DNA of 64,000 nucleotides from Oscillospiraceae bacterium (GCA_017547245.1 JAFYQD010000003.1:124001-188000); one strand, 5' to 3'; counted from the first letter of the stretch, positions 42,393 to 51,889 are shown. The notes: generated by a model from the sequence alone, not told the origin. Translations and numbers: made by a program.

Positions 42393-45032
42393 ATGAAATG
42401 GACCGGAGTAAACGAACTGCGCGAGTCGTTCCTGTCTTTCTTTGAAAGCAAGAACCACACCCGCCTGGCCAGTGCCGCACTTGTTCCCAAGGATGACCCC
42501 AGCCTGCTGCTGATCAACTCGGGCATGGCACCCCTTAAGAACTATTTCCTGCATCCCGAAACCGCACCCAACACCAAGTGCACCAGCTGCCAGAAGTGCA
42601 TCCGCACCCCCGATATTGAAAACATCGGCAAGACCGACCGCCACGGCACCTATTTTGAAATGCTGGGCAACTTCTCCTTTGGCGACTACTTTAAGGAAGA
42701 AGCTACCACCTGGGCATGGGAATTTTTCACCAAGGTTCTGGAAATTCCCGAAGAAAAGCTGTATGTGACCGTATATGAAGAAGACGACGAAGCCTTCAAC
42801 ATCTGGACCCAGCGCCGCGGCGTTCCTGCCAGCCATGTAAAGCGCATGGGCAAGGCCGACAACTTCTGGGAACATGGTTCCGGTCCCTGCGGCCCCTGCT
42901 CCGAAATCTATTTTGACCGTGGTCCCGAACATGGCTGCGGCAGCCCCGACTGCACCGTTGGCTGCGAATGCGACCGCTACATGGAAGTTTGGAACCTGGT
43001 ATTCACCCAGTTTGACTCTGACGGCGAAGGCACCTATGCCCCCATGGATCATCCCAACATCGACACCGGCATGGGCCTGGAACGTCTGGCCTGTGTAATG
43101 CAGGGCGTAAACAACCTGTTTGAAGTTGACACCGTACAGAACATCATGAAGCACATCAGCGACCTGGCCGGCGTAAAGTATCACGAAGATGCTGCCACCG
43201 ACGTTTCGCTGCGTGTTATCACCGACCACATCCGCTCCACCACCTTTATGGTAGGCGACGGTGTAACCCCCTCCAACGAAGGCCGCGGCTATGTTCTGCG
43301 CCGTCTGCTGCGCCGTGCCGCCCGTCATGGCCGTCTGTTGGGCATCAAGCGCTCCTTCCTGTATGAAGTAGCCTCCACCGTTATCACCGAAAACCTGTCG
43401 GCTTATCCCGAACTGAAGGAAAACGAAGACTATATCCGCAAGGTAATTCAGGCTGAAGAAGAACGCTTTGGCAAGACCGTTGACCAGGGCACCGACCGCC
43501 TGAACGAAATGATTGAACGCCTGAAGGCCGAAGGCAAGACCCAGCTGTGCGGCGATGATGCCTTCCTGCTGCACGACACCTTTGGCTTCCCCATCGACCT
43601 GACCAAGGACGTTCTGGAAGAAAACGGCCTGACCGTTGACGAAGAAGAATTTGCCCGCCTGATGAAGGAACAGCGTGCCAAGGCCCGTGCCGCAAGCGGT
43701 GCTGCCGATGCCTTTGGCGGCGAGGGTGATCCTCTGGCCGAACTGAACGATGAAGCCACCAAGTTCCTGGGCTACACCACCCTGACCAGCACCTCCAAGG
43801 TTGTTGCAATGGTGGGCGAAGGCGAACTGACCGGTATGCTTACCGAAGGCCAGACCGCCGTTATCGTTCTGGACCAGACCCCCTTCTATGCCGAAAGCGG
43901 CGGCCAGGTTGGCGACACCGGTGTTATCACCGGCCCCGAAGGCAAGTTTGTGGTAGAAGACTGCCAGAAGACCGCCAAGGGTCACTTTGCCCACAAGGGC
44001 AAGGTTGTGGAAGGCCAGATCAAGGCCGACCAGCAGGTAGAGGCCGCCGTTGACGCCAAGCGCCGTGCAGCCATTGCCCGCAACCACTCTTCCTGCCATC
44101 TGCTGCAGGCTGCCCTGCGTGAAGTTCTGGGCACCCATGTACACCAGTCCGGTTCTTATGTAAACGACCAGCAGTGTCGTTTCGACTTTACCCATTTCTC
44201 GGCCATGACCCCCGAAGAAATCCAGAAGACCGAAGACCTGGTAAACGAAATGATCTTTGACGCCATGCCCGGCGTAACCGAAGAAATGCCCATTGAAGAA
44301 GCCAAGAAGCTGGGCGCCATGGCCCTGTTTGGCGAAAAGTACGGCAATGTGGTACGTGTTTGCAAGATGGGCGACCGTTCCACCGAATTCTGCGGCGGCA
44401 CCCATGTTGACAACACCGCCAAGCTGGGTATGTTCAAGATCGTCAGCGAATCTTCGGTAGCCGCCGGCGTACGCCGTATCGAAGCCACCACCGGCTATGG
44501 CGTGCTGAAGATGATTGCCGAAAAGGACAAGCTGATCCGCGACACCGCCGAAGTTTTGAAGGCAGGCAACGTAAACGAACTGGCCGTACGTGCCAACGCT
44601 GTTGCAGCCGAACTGAAGGAAAAGAACCGTGAAATTGAAAAGCTGAACGAAAAGATTGCCGACAGCCAGATGGGCGACCTGTTTGCCAACCCCACCGAAG
44701 TGGATGGCGTAAAGGTGTTCACCGCCAATGTTGCCGGTGTAAAGCCTGACGGTCTGCGCAACATGTGCGACAAGGTTCGCGACAAGGAACCCGGCTGTGT
44801 TGTTGTTCTGGCTGCCGCCATGGGCGAAAAGGGCAACCTGTGTGTAGCCTGCGGCAAGGATGCTCTGGCCCGCGGTCTCCAGGCCGGCAAGATCATCAAG
44901 GAAGTTCTGGCTGTTATCGGCGCAAAGGGCGGCGGACGTCCCGACAGCGCCATGGGCGGCACCAACGAACCTGCCCGTCTGGGCGAAGCTCTGGCCGCTG
45001 CTCCTGCCATTGTGGAAAGCATGCTCAAGTAA
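42393..45032 (+). CDS. alaS: Alanine--tRNA ligase
   Basis: The 879-residue class II synthetase starts MKWTGVNELRESFLSFFESK, with motif region NTKCTSCQKCIR and GTYFEMLGNFSFGDYF. The editing domain carries the zinc ligands in NHSSCHLLQAAL and FCGGTHVDNTA. A C-Ala/DHHA1-like end follows (GGGGRPDSAMGGT equivalent: KGGGRPDSAMGGT). It charges tRNA-Ala and clears Ser/Gly mischarging. AGGAGG lies 10 bases before the ATG. The T-box leader controls it, and hinT follows 45 bases downstream. Confidence 0.97.
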   Translation: MKWTGVNELRESFLSFFESKNHTRLASAALVPKDDPSLLLINSGMAPLKNYFLHPETAPNTKCTSCQKCIRTPDIENIGKTDRHGTYFEMLGNFSFGDYFKEEATTWAWEFFTKVLEIPEEKLYVTVYEEDDEAFNIWTQRRGVPASHVKRMGKADNFWEHGSGPCGPCSEIYFDRGPEHGCGSPDCTVGCECDRYMEVWNLVFTQFDSDGEGTYAPMDHPNIDTGMGLERLACVMQGVNNLFEVDTVQNIMKHISDLAGVKYHEDAATDVSLRVITDHIRSTTFMVGDGVTPSNEGRGYVLRRLLRRAARHGRLLGIKRSFLYEVASTVITENLSAYPELKENEDYIRKVIQAEEERFGKTVDQGTDRLNEMIERLKAEGKTQLCGDDAFLLHDTFGFPIDLTKDVLEENGLTVDEEEFARLMKEQRAKARAASGAADAFGGEGDPLAELNDEATKFLGYTTLTSTSKVVAMVGEGELTGMLTEGQTAVIVLDQTPFYAESGGQVGDTGVITGPEGKFVVEDCQKTAKGHFAHKGKVVEGQIKADQQVEAAVDAKRRAAIARNHSSCHLLQAALREVLGTHVHQSGSYVNDQQCRFDFTHFSAMTPEEIQKTEDLVNEMIFDAMPGVTEEMPIEEAKKLGAMALFGEKYGNVVRVCKMGDRSTEFCGGTHVDNTAKLGMFKIVSESSVAAGVRRIEATTGYGVLKMIAEKDKLIRDTAEVLKAGNVNELAVRANAVAAELKEKNREIEKLNEKIADSQMGDLFANPTEVDGVKVFTANVAGVKPDGLRNMCDKVRDKEPGCVVVLAAAMGEKGNLCVACGKDALARGLQAGKIIKEVLAVIGAKGGGRPDSAMGGTNEPARLGEALAAAPAIVESMLK

Positions 45033-45077
45033 AAATCGGAAATATTTCCTGAAATAACGGAGAAAGGAGGAACCAAT

Positions 45078-45419
45078 ATGGAAAACTGCCTGTTCTGCAA
45101 GATCGCTGCGGGTGAGATCCCCAGCAACAAGATCTATGAGGATGACAAGGTTCTTGCCTTCTACGACATTGAACCTCAGGCTCCTGTGCATTTTCTGGTC
45201 ATTCCCAAGGAACACATCAGCTGTGCCGACGAGATTGATGGCACCAACAGTGCCATTGTGGCCCATGTGTTTGAGGTGATTGCCAAAATTGCCAAGGACC
45301 TGAAACTGGAAAAGGGTTACCGCATTGTCAACAACTGTGGTGAAGAAGGCGGCCAGACCGTCAAGCATCTGCACTTCCACGTGCTGGGCGGACGTCTGCT
45401 GGCATGGCCTCCCGGCTAA
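45078..45419 (+). CDS. HIT-family nucleotide-binding hydrolase
   Basis: The 113-residue protein has the Hint pattern: CLFCKIAAGEIPSNKIYEDDKVLAFYDI, FLVIPKEHI and the histidine triad HLHFHVLGG. Hint proteins hydrolyse aminoacyl-adenylates and nucleoside phosphoramidates. Being next to alaS fits that chemistry, since synthetases make aminoacyl-AMP; this link is inference. An AAAGGAGG site precedes the ATG. It is probably read from the alaS message and ends at a strong terminator. Confidence 0.94.
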   Translation: MENCLFCKIAAGEIPSNKIYEDDKVLAFYDIEPQAPVHFLVIPKEHISCADEIDGTNSAIVAHVFEVIAKIAKDLKLEKGYRIVNNCGEEGGQTVKHLHFHVLGGRLLAWPPG

Positions 45420-45433
45420 ACAACAGCATAAAA

Positions 45434-45467
45434 AGAACCCCCGCATCCATGATGCGGGGGCTTTTTG
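45434..45467. terminator. Intrinsic terminator after the HIT gene
   Basis: A 10-bp stem CCCCCGCATC/GATGCGGGGG with a 3-base loop, then CTTTTTG. It also sits at the end of the minus-strand HtrA gene. Confidence 0.9.
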
Positions 45468-45481
45468 TTTGTGCTTGACAA

Positions 45482-46933
45482 TCAGTTGAGATAGGCATCC
45501 GAAACCAGGGTGATGGTTACGGTGAAGGTGGAGGCCTGCTGACCCTGCATGGGCTGACGGTAGATGGTCAGTTCAACCTGGTCACCGGCCTTTTTGTTGT
45601 TCAGGATTTGTGCCACCGAGTCCAGATCGGGGGTTTCAATGCCGTTGATATGGGTGATGATGTCGCCGCCAACTTCGCCGGCGCGCAGACCCTTGGTGGA
45701 AATGTCGGCACCCTCTTCGGTGGTGACAATCAGAATGCCCTGGGGCCAGCCGTAGTACTGAGAGAAAGACTGGGTAATGGCAATGCCGGTAATGCCCAGA
45801 CGTGCACGGTCGGTAACACGGCCGTGGCGGATCAGCTGGTCAATGATGGGCTTGGCTTCGTTGATGGGAATGGCAAAACCGATGCCTTCATACTGGGTAT
45901 CCACCAGCTTGGCAGAGTTGATGCCGATGACCTGACCGTACTGGTTGACCAGAGGACCGCCCGAGTTGCCGGGGTTGATGGCAGCATCGGTCTGCAGGCA
46001 GTTGATGGAGTAACCGTCGGTAGAGGTTTTGATCAGACGGTTCAGACCCGAAATGATGCCCTGGCTTACACTACTGGTAAGTTCGGTGCCGCCGGGGTTG
46101 CCGATGGCAATGACCGTTTCGCCAATTTCCATCTGGTCGCTGTCGCCAAAGACGGCATAGGGCAGGTCGGTGGCATCGATTTTCAGCACAGCCAGATCGG
46201 TACGGGAGTCGGCACCCACCAGAACGGCTTCGTAACGGGCACCGTCGGCCAGCAACACTTCGATGGCAGAGGCAACGCTGCCGTTGGACATGGTAACAAC
46301 ATGGGCGTTGGTGACCACATAGCCGTCGGCCGACATGATGATGCCGGTGCCGCTGCCGCTGGACATCTGTCCCTGGAAGCTGCCGTACTGGATAACGCTG
46401 ACCGTTACAGGGGTGACACGCTTTGCCACCTCGGTGGTGGTCAGTCGGCCGTCTTCGCTGATATAAATATTGTTGTCTTCGTGGGGTTTATCCTGCAGCT
46501 CCAGCTCCAAACCGGGGAAGGAGGGGTCAGGAGTGGTGTTTTCCTCGGGGTTAAGGGGAACTTCAGCAGGGGGAAGAACCTCTTCGATCAGGCTGCCACC
46601 GTTGGAAGCACCCTTGACCACGGCATAAATGCCCACACCTGCCAGACAAAGCATAAGGATCAGCAGCAGGCTGCACAGCAGAACGGTGAAGACCACCAGA
46701 CCTCGGTTGCGTTTGGGAGGCTTGGGGGGCTGGCTGGGGCTGGTGTATTGGCTGTAGTTCCACTGGGGTGCGCCATTGTTGGGCTGGCTGGGAGTATAGT
46801 AATGGGGTGTGGGGTTGGGAGTGTAGCTATAGCTGGAACCCGACTGATTTTCCTGAGTGTTTTCGGTGGGGGTATTGTTGGGCTGATTGTTCTCATAACC
46901 CTGATTGGGATTGTCATTCCAGAAATCGCTCAT
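45482..46933 (-). CDS. HtrA/DegP-like membrane-anchored serine protease with PDZ domain
   Basis: The 483-residue protein begins with a cytoplasmic Asn/Gln/Pro/Tyr-rich tail (about 1-75). One membrane segment follows (about 80-105), then an extracellular trypsin-like domain with catalytic His (VTNAHVV), Asp (RTDLAVLKI) and Ser (NPGNSGGPLVN). The PDZ domain lies at about 380-480 (ISTKGLRAGEVGGDIITHINGIETPD). HtrA degrades misfolded exported proteins. An AAGGAGA site precedes the ATG. It lies 93 bases after a histidine kinase gene on the same strand, suggesting it belongs to, or is regulated by, that two-component system. Confidence 0.93.
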   Translation of the reverse strand: MSDFWNDNPNQGYENNQPNNTPTENTQENQSGSSYSYTPNPTPHYYTPSQPNNGAPQWNYSQYTSPSQPPKPPKRNRGLVVFTVLLCSLLLILMLCLAGVGIYAVVKGASNGGSLIEEVLPPAEVPLNPEENTTPDPSFPGLELELQDKPHEDNNIYISEDGRLTTTEVAKRVTPVTVSVIQYGSFQGQMSSGSGTGIIMSADGYVVTNAHVVTMSNGSVASAIEVLLADGARYEAVLVGADSRTDLAVLKIDATDLPYAVFGDSDQMEIGETVIAIGNPGGTELTSSVSQGIISGLNRLIKTSTDGYSINCLQTDAAINPGNSGGPLVNQYGQVIGINSAKLVDTQYEGIGFAIPINEAKPIIDQLIRHGRVTDRARLGITGIAITQSFSQYYGWPQGILIVTTEEGADISTKGLRAGEVGGDIITHINGIETPDLDSVAQILNNKKAGDQVELTIYRQPMQGQQASTFTVTITLVSDAYLN

Positions 46934-47026
46934 ACAAAAATCTCCTTGGAAAAATGTAAGACAAAGAATAATCTTTTTTATGTGTGCAGTATAAAGGATA
47001 AATGTGACGAGAAAATAAACAAATTT

Positions 47027-48580
47027 TTATTCTTTTTGGGCCGGGGGCTGTTTTTTGATGGAAAGACTGCGCTTGACCGACTTAAGCAGCTTGTTGCCCG
47101 ATTCCTTGGGTGCCTCGGTGGGAACAGCGGTTTGGCTGACGGGCACCTCGGGAAGGGAGAAGGAAAAGGCGCAGTATTCGCCCACTATGCTGGAGACCGA
47201 AATTTCGCCGCCCAGTGCGCCAAGAATGGTTTTTACAATGTACAGGCCCAGACCAACACCGCTCTTGTCCAAGCCGCGGGAACGGTCCGATTTGTAAAAT
47301 CTTTCGAACAGGCGGGGCAGCTCTTCCTGAGCAATGCCTTCGCCGGTATTTTTGACGGTGGTGTAAATCATGCCGTTTCTGCGCTGGAAAGAGAACTGAA
47401 TGGTTCCGTTTTCGTTTACAAATTTTACGGCGTTTTCCACCAGATTATAAAGCACCTGATGAACCAGGTCGCTGTCGCCCCAAACCATGGTGCGTTCGGT
47501 ATCCAGACCCAGTATTTCCAGATTCTTTTCTTCGATGCGGGGTTCAAATGTAAAAAGGGTGCGCAGCAAAATATCGGTCAGATCCACCGGCTGGGGGGTA
47601 TATTTCATTTCGCCGGCTTCGATGCGGGAAAGGCTGAGCATCGAGCGCACCAGACGGGAAAGACGCTTGGTTTCGTCCGAAACAATCTGAAGATAATGGT
47701 TGTGCTTTTCTTCGGGAATGGTGCCGTCCAGAATGCCGTCTACAAAGCCGGAAATAGAGGTCATAGGCGTTTTCAGTTCGTGGGAAACATTGGACACAAA
47801 GGAACGGCGGCTGGCCTCAGAGGCCGAAAGATAGCTTGCCATGGAGTTGAGCGATGTGGCAAGATGCCCGATTTCGTCGTCCGATTCCACCGGTATGCGC
47901 TGGGTAAAATCGCCATGGGCAAAGCGGTCGGTAACCGAGGCAATGCGCTGCAGGGGGCGCACCATTTTTGTGGTGCTGAAACCGGTGAGTAAAACGGCGG
48001 CCAACAGGGCCAACAGGGCGCTGATGCCATACAGCTTCAAAATTTCAACCAGAAATTCGTTCAGGCTTCGGGCCGAGGTGGAAACAAACACAGCACCCAC
48101 CATTTTGCCGTTGGGGTCAAGCAGGGGCTGGCCAACCGTAAAATACTGTTCGTGGTAAACATTGCTCAGGTTGCCCATTTCCTTGTATTCGCCGCCGGAA
48201 ACCTTACGCATAACGGAAGAAGAAATGGTGTGGTTTGTGTGGTCGCAGTTGTCGCCTTCCGAACACAGCAGTGTCTGGCCATCGATGTTGACCAGAAAGA
48301 TGTTGGATTCCAGTGTGGCGCCCAGCACCTCATAAACCTGGGTAAGGGTATCGGAGTTGACAAACAGATAGTTGTTTCGTTTATAGTTTGCCACCGTTAC
48401 GCCCATGGCCTGGTTTACATTGTTGGAAAGCAGATCATATTTGTCCTGCTTGAAATATTGGGTGGCAAACACCAACAGTGCCACACCCAAAAAAGTAAGG
48501 CTGAGGAACAGCACCAGTGCGGTATAGCGGAAGTATTTGCCGAACAGGCTTTGAGAAGGTTTTTTTGCGGGTTCTCCCAT
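47027..48580 (-). CDS. Sensor histidine kinase
   Basis: The 517-residue kinase has two membrane segments (about 18-40 and 183-205) around an extracellular sensor region of about 140 residues. That region contains two Cys (LLCSEGDNCDH). A HAMP domain follows, then the dimerisation/phosphoacceptor helix with SHELKTPMTSISGFVDG, and the ATPase domain with NLVENAVKF, GVGLGLYIVKTI and the G-boxes. A basic tail of about 40 residues ends the protein. It lies 80 bases after the response regulator gene with only a weak hairpin between. The stimulus is unknown. Confidence 0.94.
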   Translation of the reverse strand: MGEPAKKPSQSLFGKYFRYTALVLFLSLTFLGVALLVFATQYFKQDKYDLLSNNVNQAMGVTVANYKRNNYLFVNSDTLTQVYEVLGATLESNIFLVNIDGQTLLCSEGDNCDHTNHTISSSVMRKVSGGEYKEMGNLSNVYHEQYFTVGQPLLDPNGKMVGAVFVSTSARSLNEFLVEILKLYGISALLALLAAVLLTGFSTTKMVRPLQRIASVTDRFAHGDFTQRIPVESDDEIGHLATSLNSMASYLSASEASRRSFVSNVSHELKTPMTSISGFVDGILDGTIPEEKHNHYLQIVSDETKRLSRLVRSMLSLSRIEAGEMKYTPQPVDLTDILLRTLFTFEPRIEEKNLEILGLDTERTMVWGDSDLVHQVLYNLVENAVKFVNENGTIQFSFQRRNGMIYTTVKNTGEGIAQEELPRLFERFYKSDRSRGLDKSGVGLGLYIVKTILGALGGEISVSSIVGEYCAFSFSLPEVPVSQTAVPTEAPKESGNKLLKSVKRSLSIKKQPPAQKE

Positions 48581-48609
48581 GTTTCAGGTCCCCTTCCGTT
48601 TTATGATGG

Positions 48610-48641
48610 AAAACGCCTGCCTCCGCTGGGGAAGACAGGCG
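48610..48641 (-). terminator. Weak terminator/attenuator between response regulator and kinase genes
   Basis: Arms CGCCTG/CAGGCG with further partial pairing, then TTTT on the minus strand. It may lower kinase expression relative to the regulator. Confidence 0.45.
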
Positions 48642-48660
48642 CGGATATTTGGCCGAAAAA

Positions 48661-49356
48661 TCAGGCTTCCTTGGATTCAAACTTGTAGCCGACACCCCAA
48701 ACGGTTTTAAGCGACCACTTGTCCGAAATGCCCTCCAGCTTTTCACGCAGACGCTTGATGTGAACGTCAACGGTGCGGCTGTCGCCATAATATTCAAAGC
48801 CCCATACCTCGTCCAACAGCTGGTCACGGGTATAAACACGGTTGGGGTTGCTGGCCAGATGGAACAGCAGTTCCAGTTCCTTGGGCGGAGTATCCACCAC
48901 CTGATCGTCCACCTTCAGCTCATAACGGGTCATGTTGACCACCAGTTTGTCATAGCGGACTTCCTTTACATCCTCGTGGCTGCCGCTTTTGCCGGTGCGG
49001 CGCAGAACGGCCTTGATGCGTGCTACAATTTCCTTGGTGTCAAAGGGCTTTACCACATAGTCATCGGCACCCAGCTCCAGACCCAGAACCTTGTCGAAGG
49101 TTTCGCTTTTGGCGGTAAGCATGATGATGGGGCATTCCGACTTGGCACGGATCTGACGGCAGACCTGCCAGCCATCCAGCTTGGGCATCATGATATCCAG
49201 CAGCACCAGATCGGGTGCTTCGGCAGAAAACTTGGTCACGGCTTCTTCACCATCATGGGCCAGAACAACCGCAAAATTTTCCTTTTCAAGATATAGACGG
49301 ATCAGTTCGCATATGTTCTGGTCGTCATCGGCAACCAAAATTTTACCCATAGACAT
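48661..49356 (-). CDS. OmpR/PhoB-family response regulator
   Basis: The 231-residue protein has a receiver domain (ILVADDDQN acidic pair, phosphoacceptor Asp in LVLLDIMMPKLDG, switch residues MLTAKS and the Lys in VKPFD). A winged-helix DNA-binding domain follows (ELELLFHLASNPNRVYTRDQLLDEVWG, then DVHIKRLREKL). An AAGGGGAG site supports ATG 49356. It leads the rr-kinase-HtrA run. A perfect TATAAT on the minus strand at 49425-49430 is a possible -10 for it. Confidence 0.95.
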   Translation of the reverse strand: MSMGKILVADDDQNICELIRLYLEKENFAVVLAHDGEEAVTKFSAEAPDLVLLDIMMPKLDGWQVCRQIRAKSECPIIMLTAKSETFDKVLGLELGADDYVVKPFDTKEIVARIKAVLRRTGKSGSHEDVKEVRYDKLVVNMTRYELKVDDQVVDTPPKELELLFHLASNPNRVYTRDQLLDEVWGFEYYGDSRTVDVHIKRLREKLEGISDKWSLKTVWGVGYKFESKEA

Positions 49357-49424
49357 GAACGTCTCCCCTTTCTGTTAACGTCAAAGACATGGTGTTGTCA
49401 CAATAGATATATGAATATGAATCT

Positions 49425-49430
49425 ATTATA
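49425..49430 (-). promoter_or_regulatory. Candidate -10 element of the two-component operon
   Basis: A perfect TATAAT on the minus strand about 70 bases before the response regulator start. No good -35 was found. The rest of the 322-base gap to ychF holds only a small hairpin (AAGCCT/AGGCTT near 49608-49630) and no gene. Confidence 0.4.
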
Positions 49431-49678
49431 CTCTAAAACAGAGAAAAAAGGTGAATTTTTTGGGAATAAACTGCGAAAAGATTTGAATTTGAAGCAAGAT
49501 TGAGCGTAAAAGGGCCATCCAATCATAATAAAAGTGGCAGACAGCAGGGCTTTTGATGCAGTACGGTTTTCTTTTTTTGTTTTTCGTGCTATACTTACTC
49601 TGTCTGTAAGCCTGTAATTTTTTTGAGGCTTGGTTCTGCTTATACAATCGGATTTTTCTGACAGGAGGACTGTAAAAT

Positions 49679-50773
49679 ATGAAATTAGGTATCGTGGGTC
49701 TGCCCAACGTTGGCAAGTCGACCCTGTTCAATGCCATCACCAATGCCGGCGCACAGTCGGCCAACTATCCTTTCTGCACCATCGAACCCAACGTGGGCGT
49801 GGTGGCAGTGCCCGACAGCCGTCTGGACGCTTTGGCCAAGATGTATGATCCCGACAAGGTTACCCCTGCCAGCATCGAATTTGTTGACATTGCTGGTCTG
49901 GTAAAGGGTGCTTCCAAGGGCGAAGGTCTGGGCAACAAGTTCCTTTCCCACATCCGCGAAGTGGATGCCATCGTGCATGTGGTGCGCTGCTTTGAAAATG
50001 ACGAAATCATCCACGTGGACGGCTCTATCGGCCCTGCCCGTGATATTGAAATCATCAACACCGAACTGGTGCTGGCCGACCTGGATGTGCTGGACCGCCG
50101 CATCGATAAGGCTGTAAAGGCTGCCAAGGCCGACAAAAAGCTGCAGAGCCAGGTGGACCTGTTCAACAAGCTGAAGGAACATCTGAACATGGGTAAGCCT
50201 GCCCGTTCCTTTGATTGTGATGAAGAGGATTGGGCTGTGATTGCCGAGGCAGCTCTGCTTTCCAGCAAGCCCATCATCTATGCCGCCAACATGAGCGAAA
50301 CCGACCTGACCGAAGACATCCACCAGAACGCTTTCTATAAGGAAGTGGAGGCCATTGCCAACGAGGAACATGCTCAGGTTATTCCCGTATGCGGCCGCAT
50401 GGAAGAAGAAATTGCCGACCTGACCGCCGAAGAAAAGCTGATGTTCCTCAACGACGTGGGCCTGCAGGAATCGGGTCTGGACCGTCTGATCAAGGCAAGC
50501 TATGCCCTGTTGGGCCTGATTTCTTATCTGACCGCCGGCAAGCCCGAAGTTCGTGCCTGGACCATTAAGAAGGGCACCAAGGCTCCCCAGGCAGCAGGCA
50601 AGATCCACAGCGACTTTGAACGCGGTTTTATCCGTGCCGAAATTGTTTCGTTTGACGACCTGATGGCCTGCGGCAGCATTGCCGCCGCCAAGGAAAAGGG
50701 CCTGTACCGCAGCGAAGGCAAGGAATATGTTTTCCAGGACGGCGACGTGGTTCTCTTCCGCTTTAATGTATAA
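49679..50773 (+). CDS. ychF: YchF/OLA1-family redox-sensitive ATPase
   Basis: The 364-residue Obg-related P-loop protein has Walker A GLPNVGKSTLFNAIT, switch regions FCTIEPN and DIAGLVKGASKGEGLGNKFL, and the altered G4 motif NMSE. That replaces NKxD and explains ATP preference. The C-terminal TGS-like end includes EVRAWTIKKGTKAPQAAGKIHSDFERGFIRAEI. YchF binds ribosomes and is linked to oxidative stress responses. An AGGAGG site precedes the ATG. It is flanked by its own spacer and a strong terminator. Confidence 0.97.
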   Translation: MKLGIVGLPNVGKSTLFNAITNAGAQSANYPFCTIEPNVGVVAVPDSRLDALAKMYDPDKVTPASIEFVDIAGLVKGASKGEGLGNKFLSHIREVDAIVHVVRCFENDEIIHVDGSIGPARDIEIINTELVLADLDVLDRRIDKAVKAAKADKKLQSQVDLFNKLKEHLNMGKPARSFDCDEEDWAVIAEAALLSSKPIIYAANMSETDLTEDIHQNAFYKEVEAIANEEHAQVIPVCGRMEEEIADLTAEEKLMFLNDVGLQESGLDRLIKASYALLGLISYLTAGKPEVRAWTIKKGTKAPQAAGKIHSDFERGFIRAEIVSFDDLMACGSIAAAKEKGLYRSEGKEYVFQDGDVVLFRFNV

Positions 50774-50786
50774 TCCAACACAGCAA

Positions 50787-50821
50787 AAAACTCCCCCGTA
50801 CCGATGTACGGGGGAGTTTTT
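50787..50821. terminator. Bidirectional intrinsic terminator
   Basis: An 11-bp stem CTCCCCCGTAC/GTACGGGGGAG with a CGAT loop, A-run before and T-run after. It serves ychF (+) and fba (-). Confidence 0.93.
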
Positions 50822-50852
50822 GATTGGTTTTATTGACTGTGGACAAAGGAAC

Positions 50853-51788
50853 TTATGCCTTGCCGTTGCAGCCCAGAACGTCAACAATCTTGTGGCGAAC
50901 CATGTCGCGGATGGCGTCGCGGGCGGGGGTCAGGTACTGACGGGGGTCAAAGTGGTCGGGATGATCAACCATATGCTTGCGGACTGCGGCGGTCATGGCC
51001 AGACGCAGGTCGGAGTCGATGTTGATCTTGCAAACAGCCATGGTAGCGGCCTGACGCAGCATTTCTTCGGGGATGCCGATGGCGTCGGGCATTGCGCCGC
51101 CGTACTGGTTAACCAGCTTTACAAATTCCTGGGGAACAGAGGAAGCACCGTGCAGAACGATGGGGAAGTTGGGCAGACGCTTGCTTACTTCTTCCAGAAT
51201 GTCAAAACGCAGACGAGGAGTCTGGCCGGGCTTGAACTTGTAAGCGCCGTGGCTGGTGCCGATGGCAATGGCCAGAGAGTCAACACCGGTGCGGGTTACA
51301 AATTCTTCAACTTCTTCGGGCTTGGTGAACTGTTCGTTGCCTGCTTCAACCTTAACATCGTCTTCGATGCCGGCCAGAGTGCCCAGTTCGCCTTCAACTA
51401 CTACGCCGTGGGCGTGAGCATATTCAACAACCTTCTTGGTCAGTTCAATGTTGTCTTCAAAGCTGTGGTGGCTGCCGTCAATCATAACAGAGCTGAAGCC
51501 GCCGTCGATGCAGCTCTTGCAAACTTCAAAGTCGGCGCCGTGGTCCAGGTGCAGAGCGATGGGCAGGTCGGTATCTTCGATAGCGGCCTTTACCAGATGT
51601 ACCAGGTAACCGTGCTTGGCATACTTACGGGCACCGGCAGAAACCTGCAGGATAACAGGAGCATTTTCCTGCTGAGCGGCTTCGGTGATAGCCTGAACGA
51701 TTTCCATGTTGTTTACGTTGAAAGCGCCGATGGCGTAGCCGCCTTCGTAGGCTTTTTTGAACATTTCGGTAGTAGTAACCAGAGGCAT
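50853..51788 (-). CDS. fba: Class II fructose-1,6-bisphosphate aldolase
   Basis: The 311-residue zinc enzyme splits FBP into DHAP and G3P. Marks: GAFNVNNMEIVQAITEAA, LHLDHGADFE with the first zinc ligand, MIDGSHHSFEDN, VEGELGTLAG, AIGTSHGAYKF, LHGASSVP and INIDSDLRLA. It is the common Firmicute form. An AAGGAG site precedes the ATG, and it has its own promoter. An orphan PTS EIIC gene lies upstream on the same strand, separated by a terminator-like hairpin. Confidence 0.97.
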   Translation of the reverse strand: MPLVTTTEMFKKAYEGGYAIGAFNVNNMEIVQAITEAAQQENAPVILQVSAGARKYAKHGYLVHLVKAAIEDTDLPIALHLDHGADFEVCKSCIDGGFSSVMIDGSHHSFEDNIELTKKVVEYAHAHGVVVEGELGTLAGIEDDVKVEAGNEQFTKPEEVEEFVTRTGVDSLAIAIGTSHGAYKFKPGQTPRLRFDILEEVSKRLPNFPIVLHGASSVPQEFVKLVNQYGGAMPDAIGIPEEMLRQAATMAVCKINIDSDLRLAMTAAVRKHMVDHPDHFDPRQYLTPARDAIRDMVRHKIVDVLGCNGKA

Positions 51789-51840
51789 AGTTCAAATCTC
51801 CTTTATTAAACTTATTGGTGGGCCTTGCCCATACATATTT

Positions 51841-51869
51841 ATTTTAACAGCAAAAGCCGCCGGTTGCAA
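51841..51869 (-). promoter_or_regulatory. Promoter of fba
   Basis: On the minus strand, TTGCAA, 17 bases, TAAAAT. The same hexamer pair and spacing recur at 60688-60716. Confidence 0.55.
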
Positions 51870-51889
51870 TGGCAAACAGCGGCTTTGGT
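51845..51889 (-). terminator. Terminator-like hairpin after the EIIC gene, overlapping the fba promoter
   Basis: An 8-bp stem AAAGCCGC/GCGGCTTT with an 18-base loop, then TTTT on the minus strand. The fba -35 lies in the loop. Confidence 0.55.

Noticed and set aside
42240..45446. 1,068-codon minus-strand frame opposite the T-box, alaS and the HIT gene
   Set aside because: It spans a structured leader and two genes and has no recognised domain; antisense shadow of alaS.
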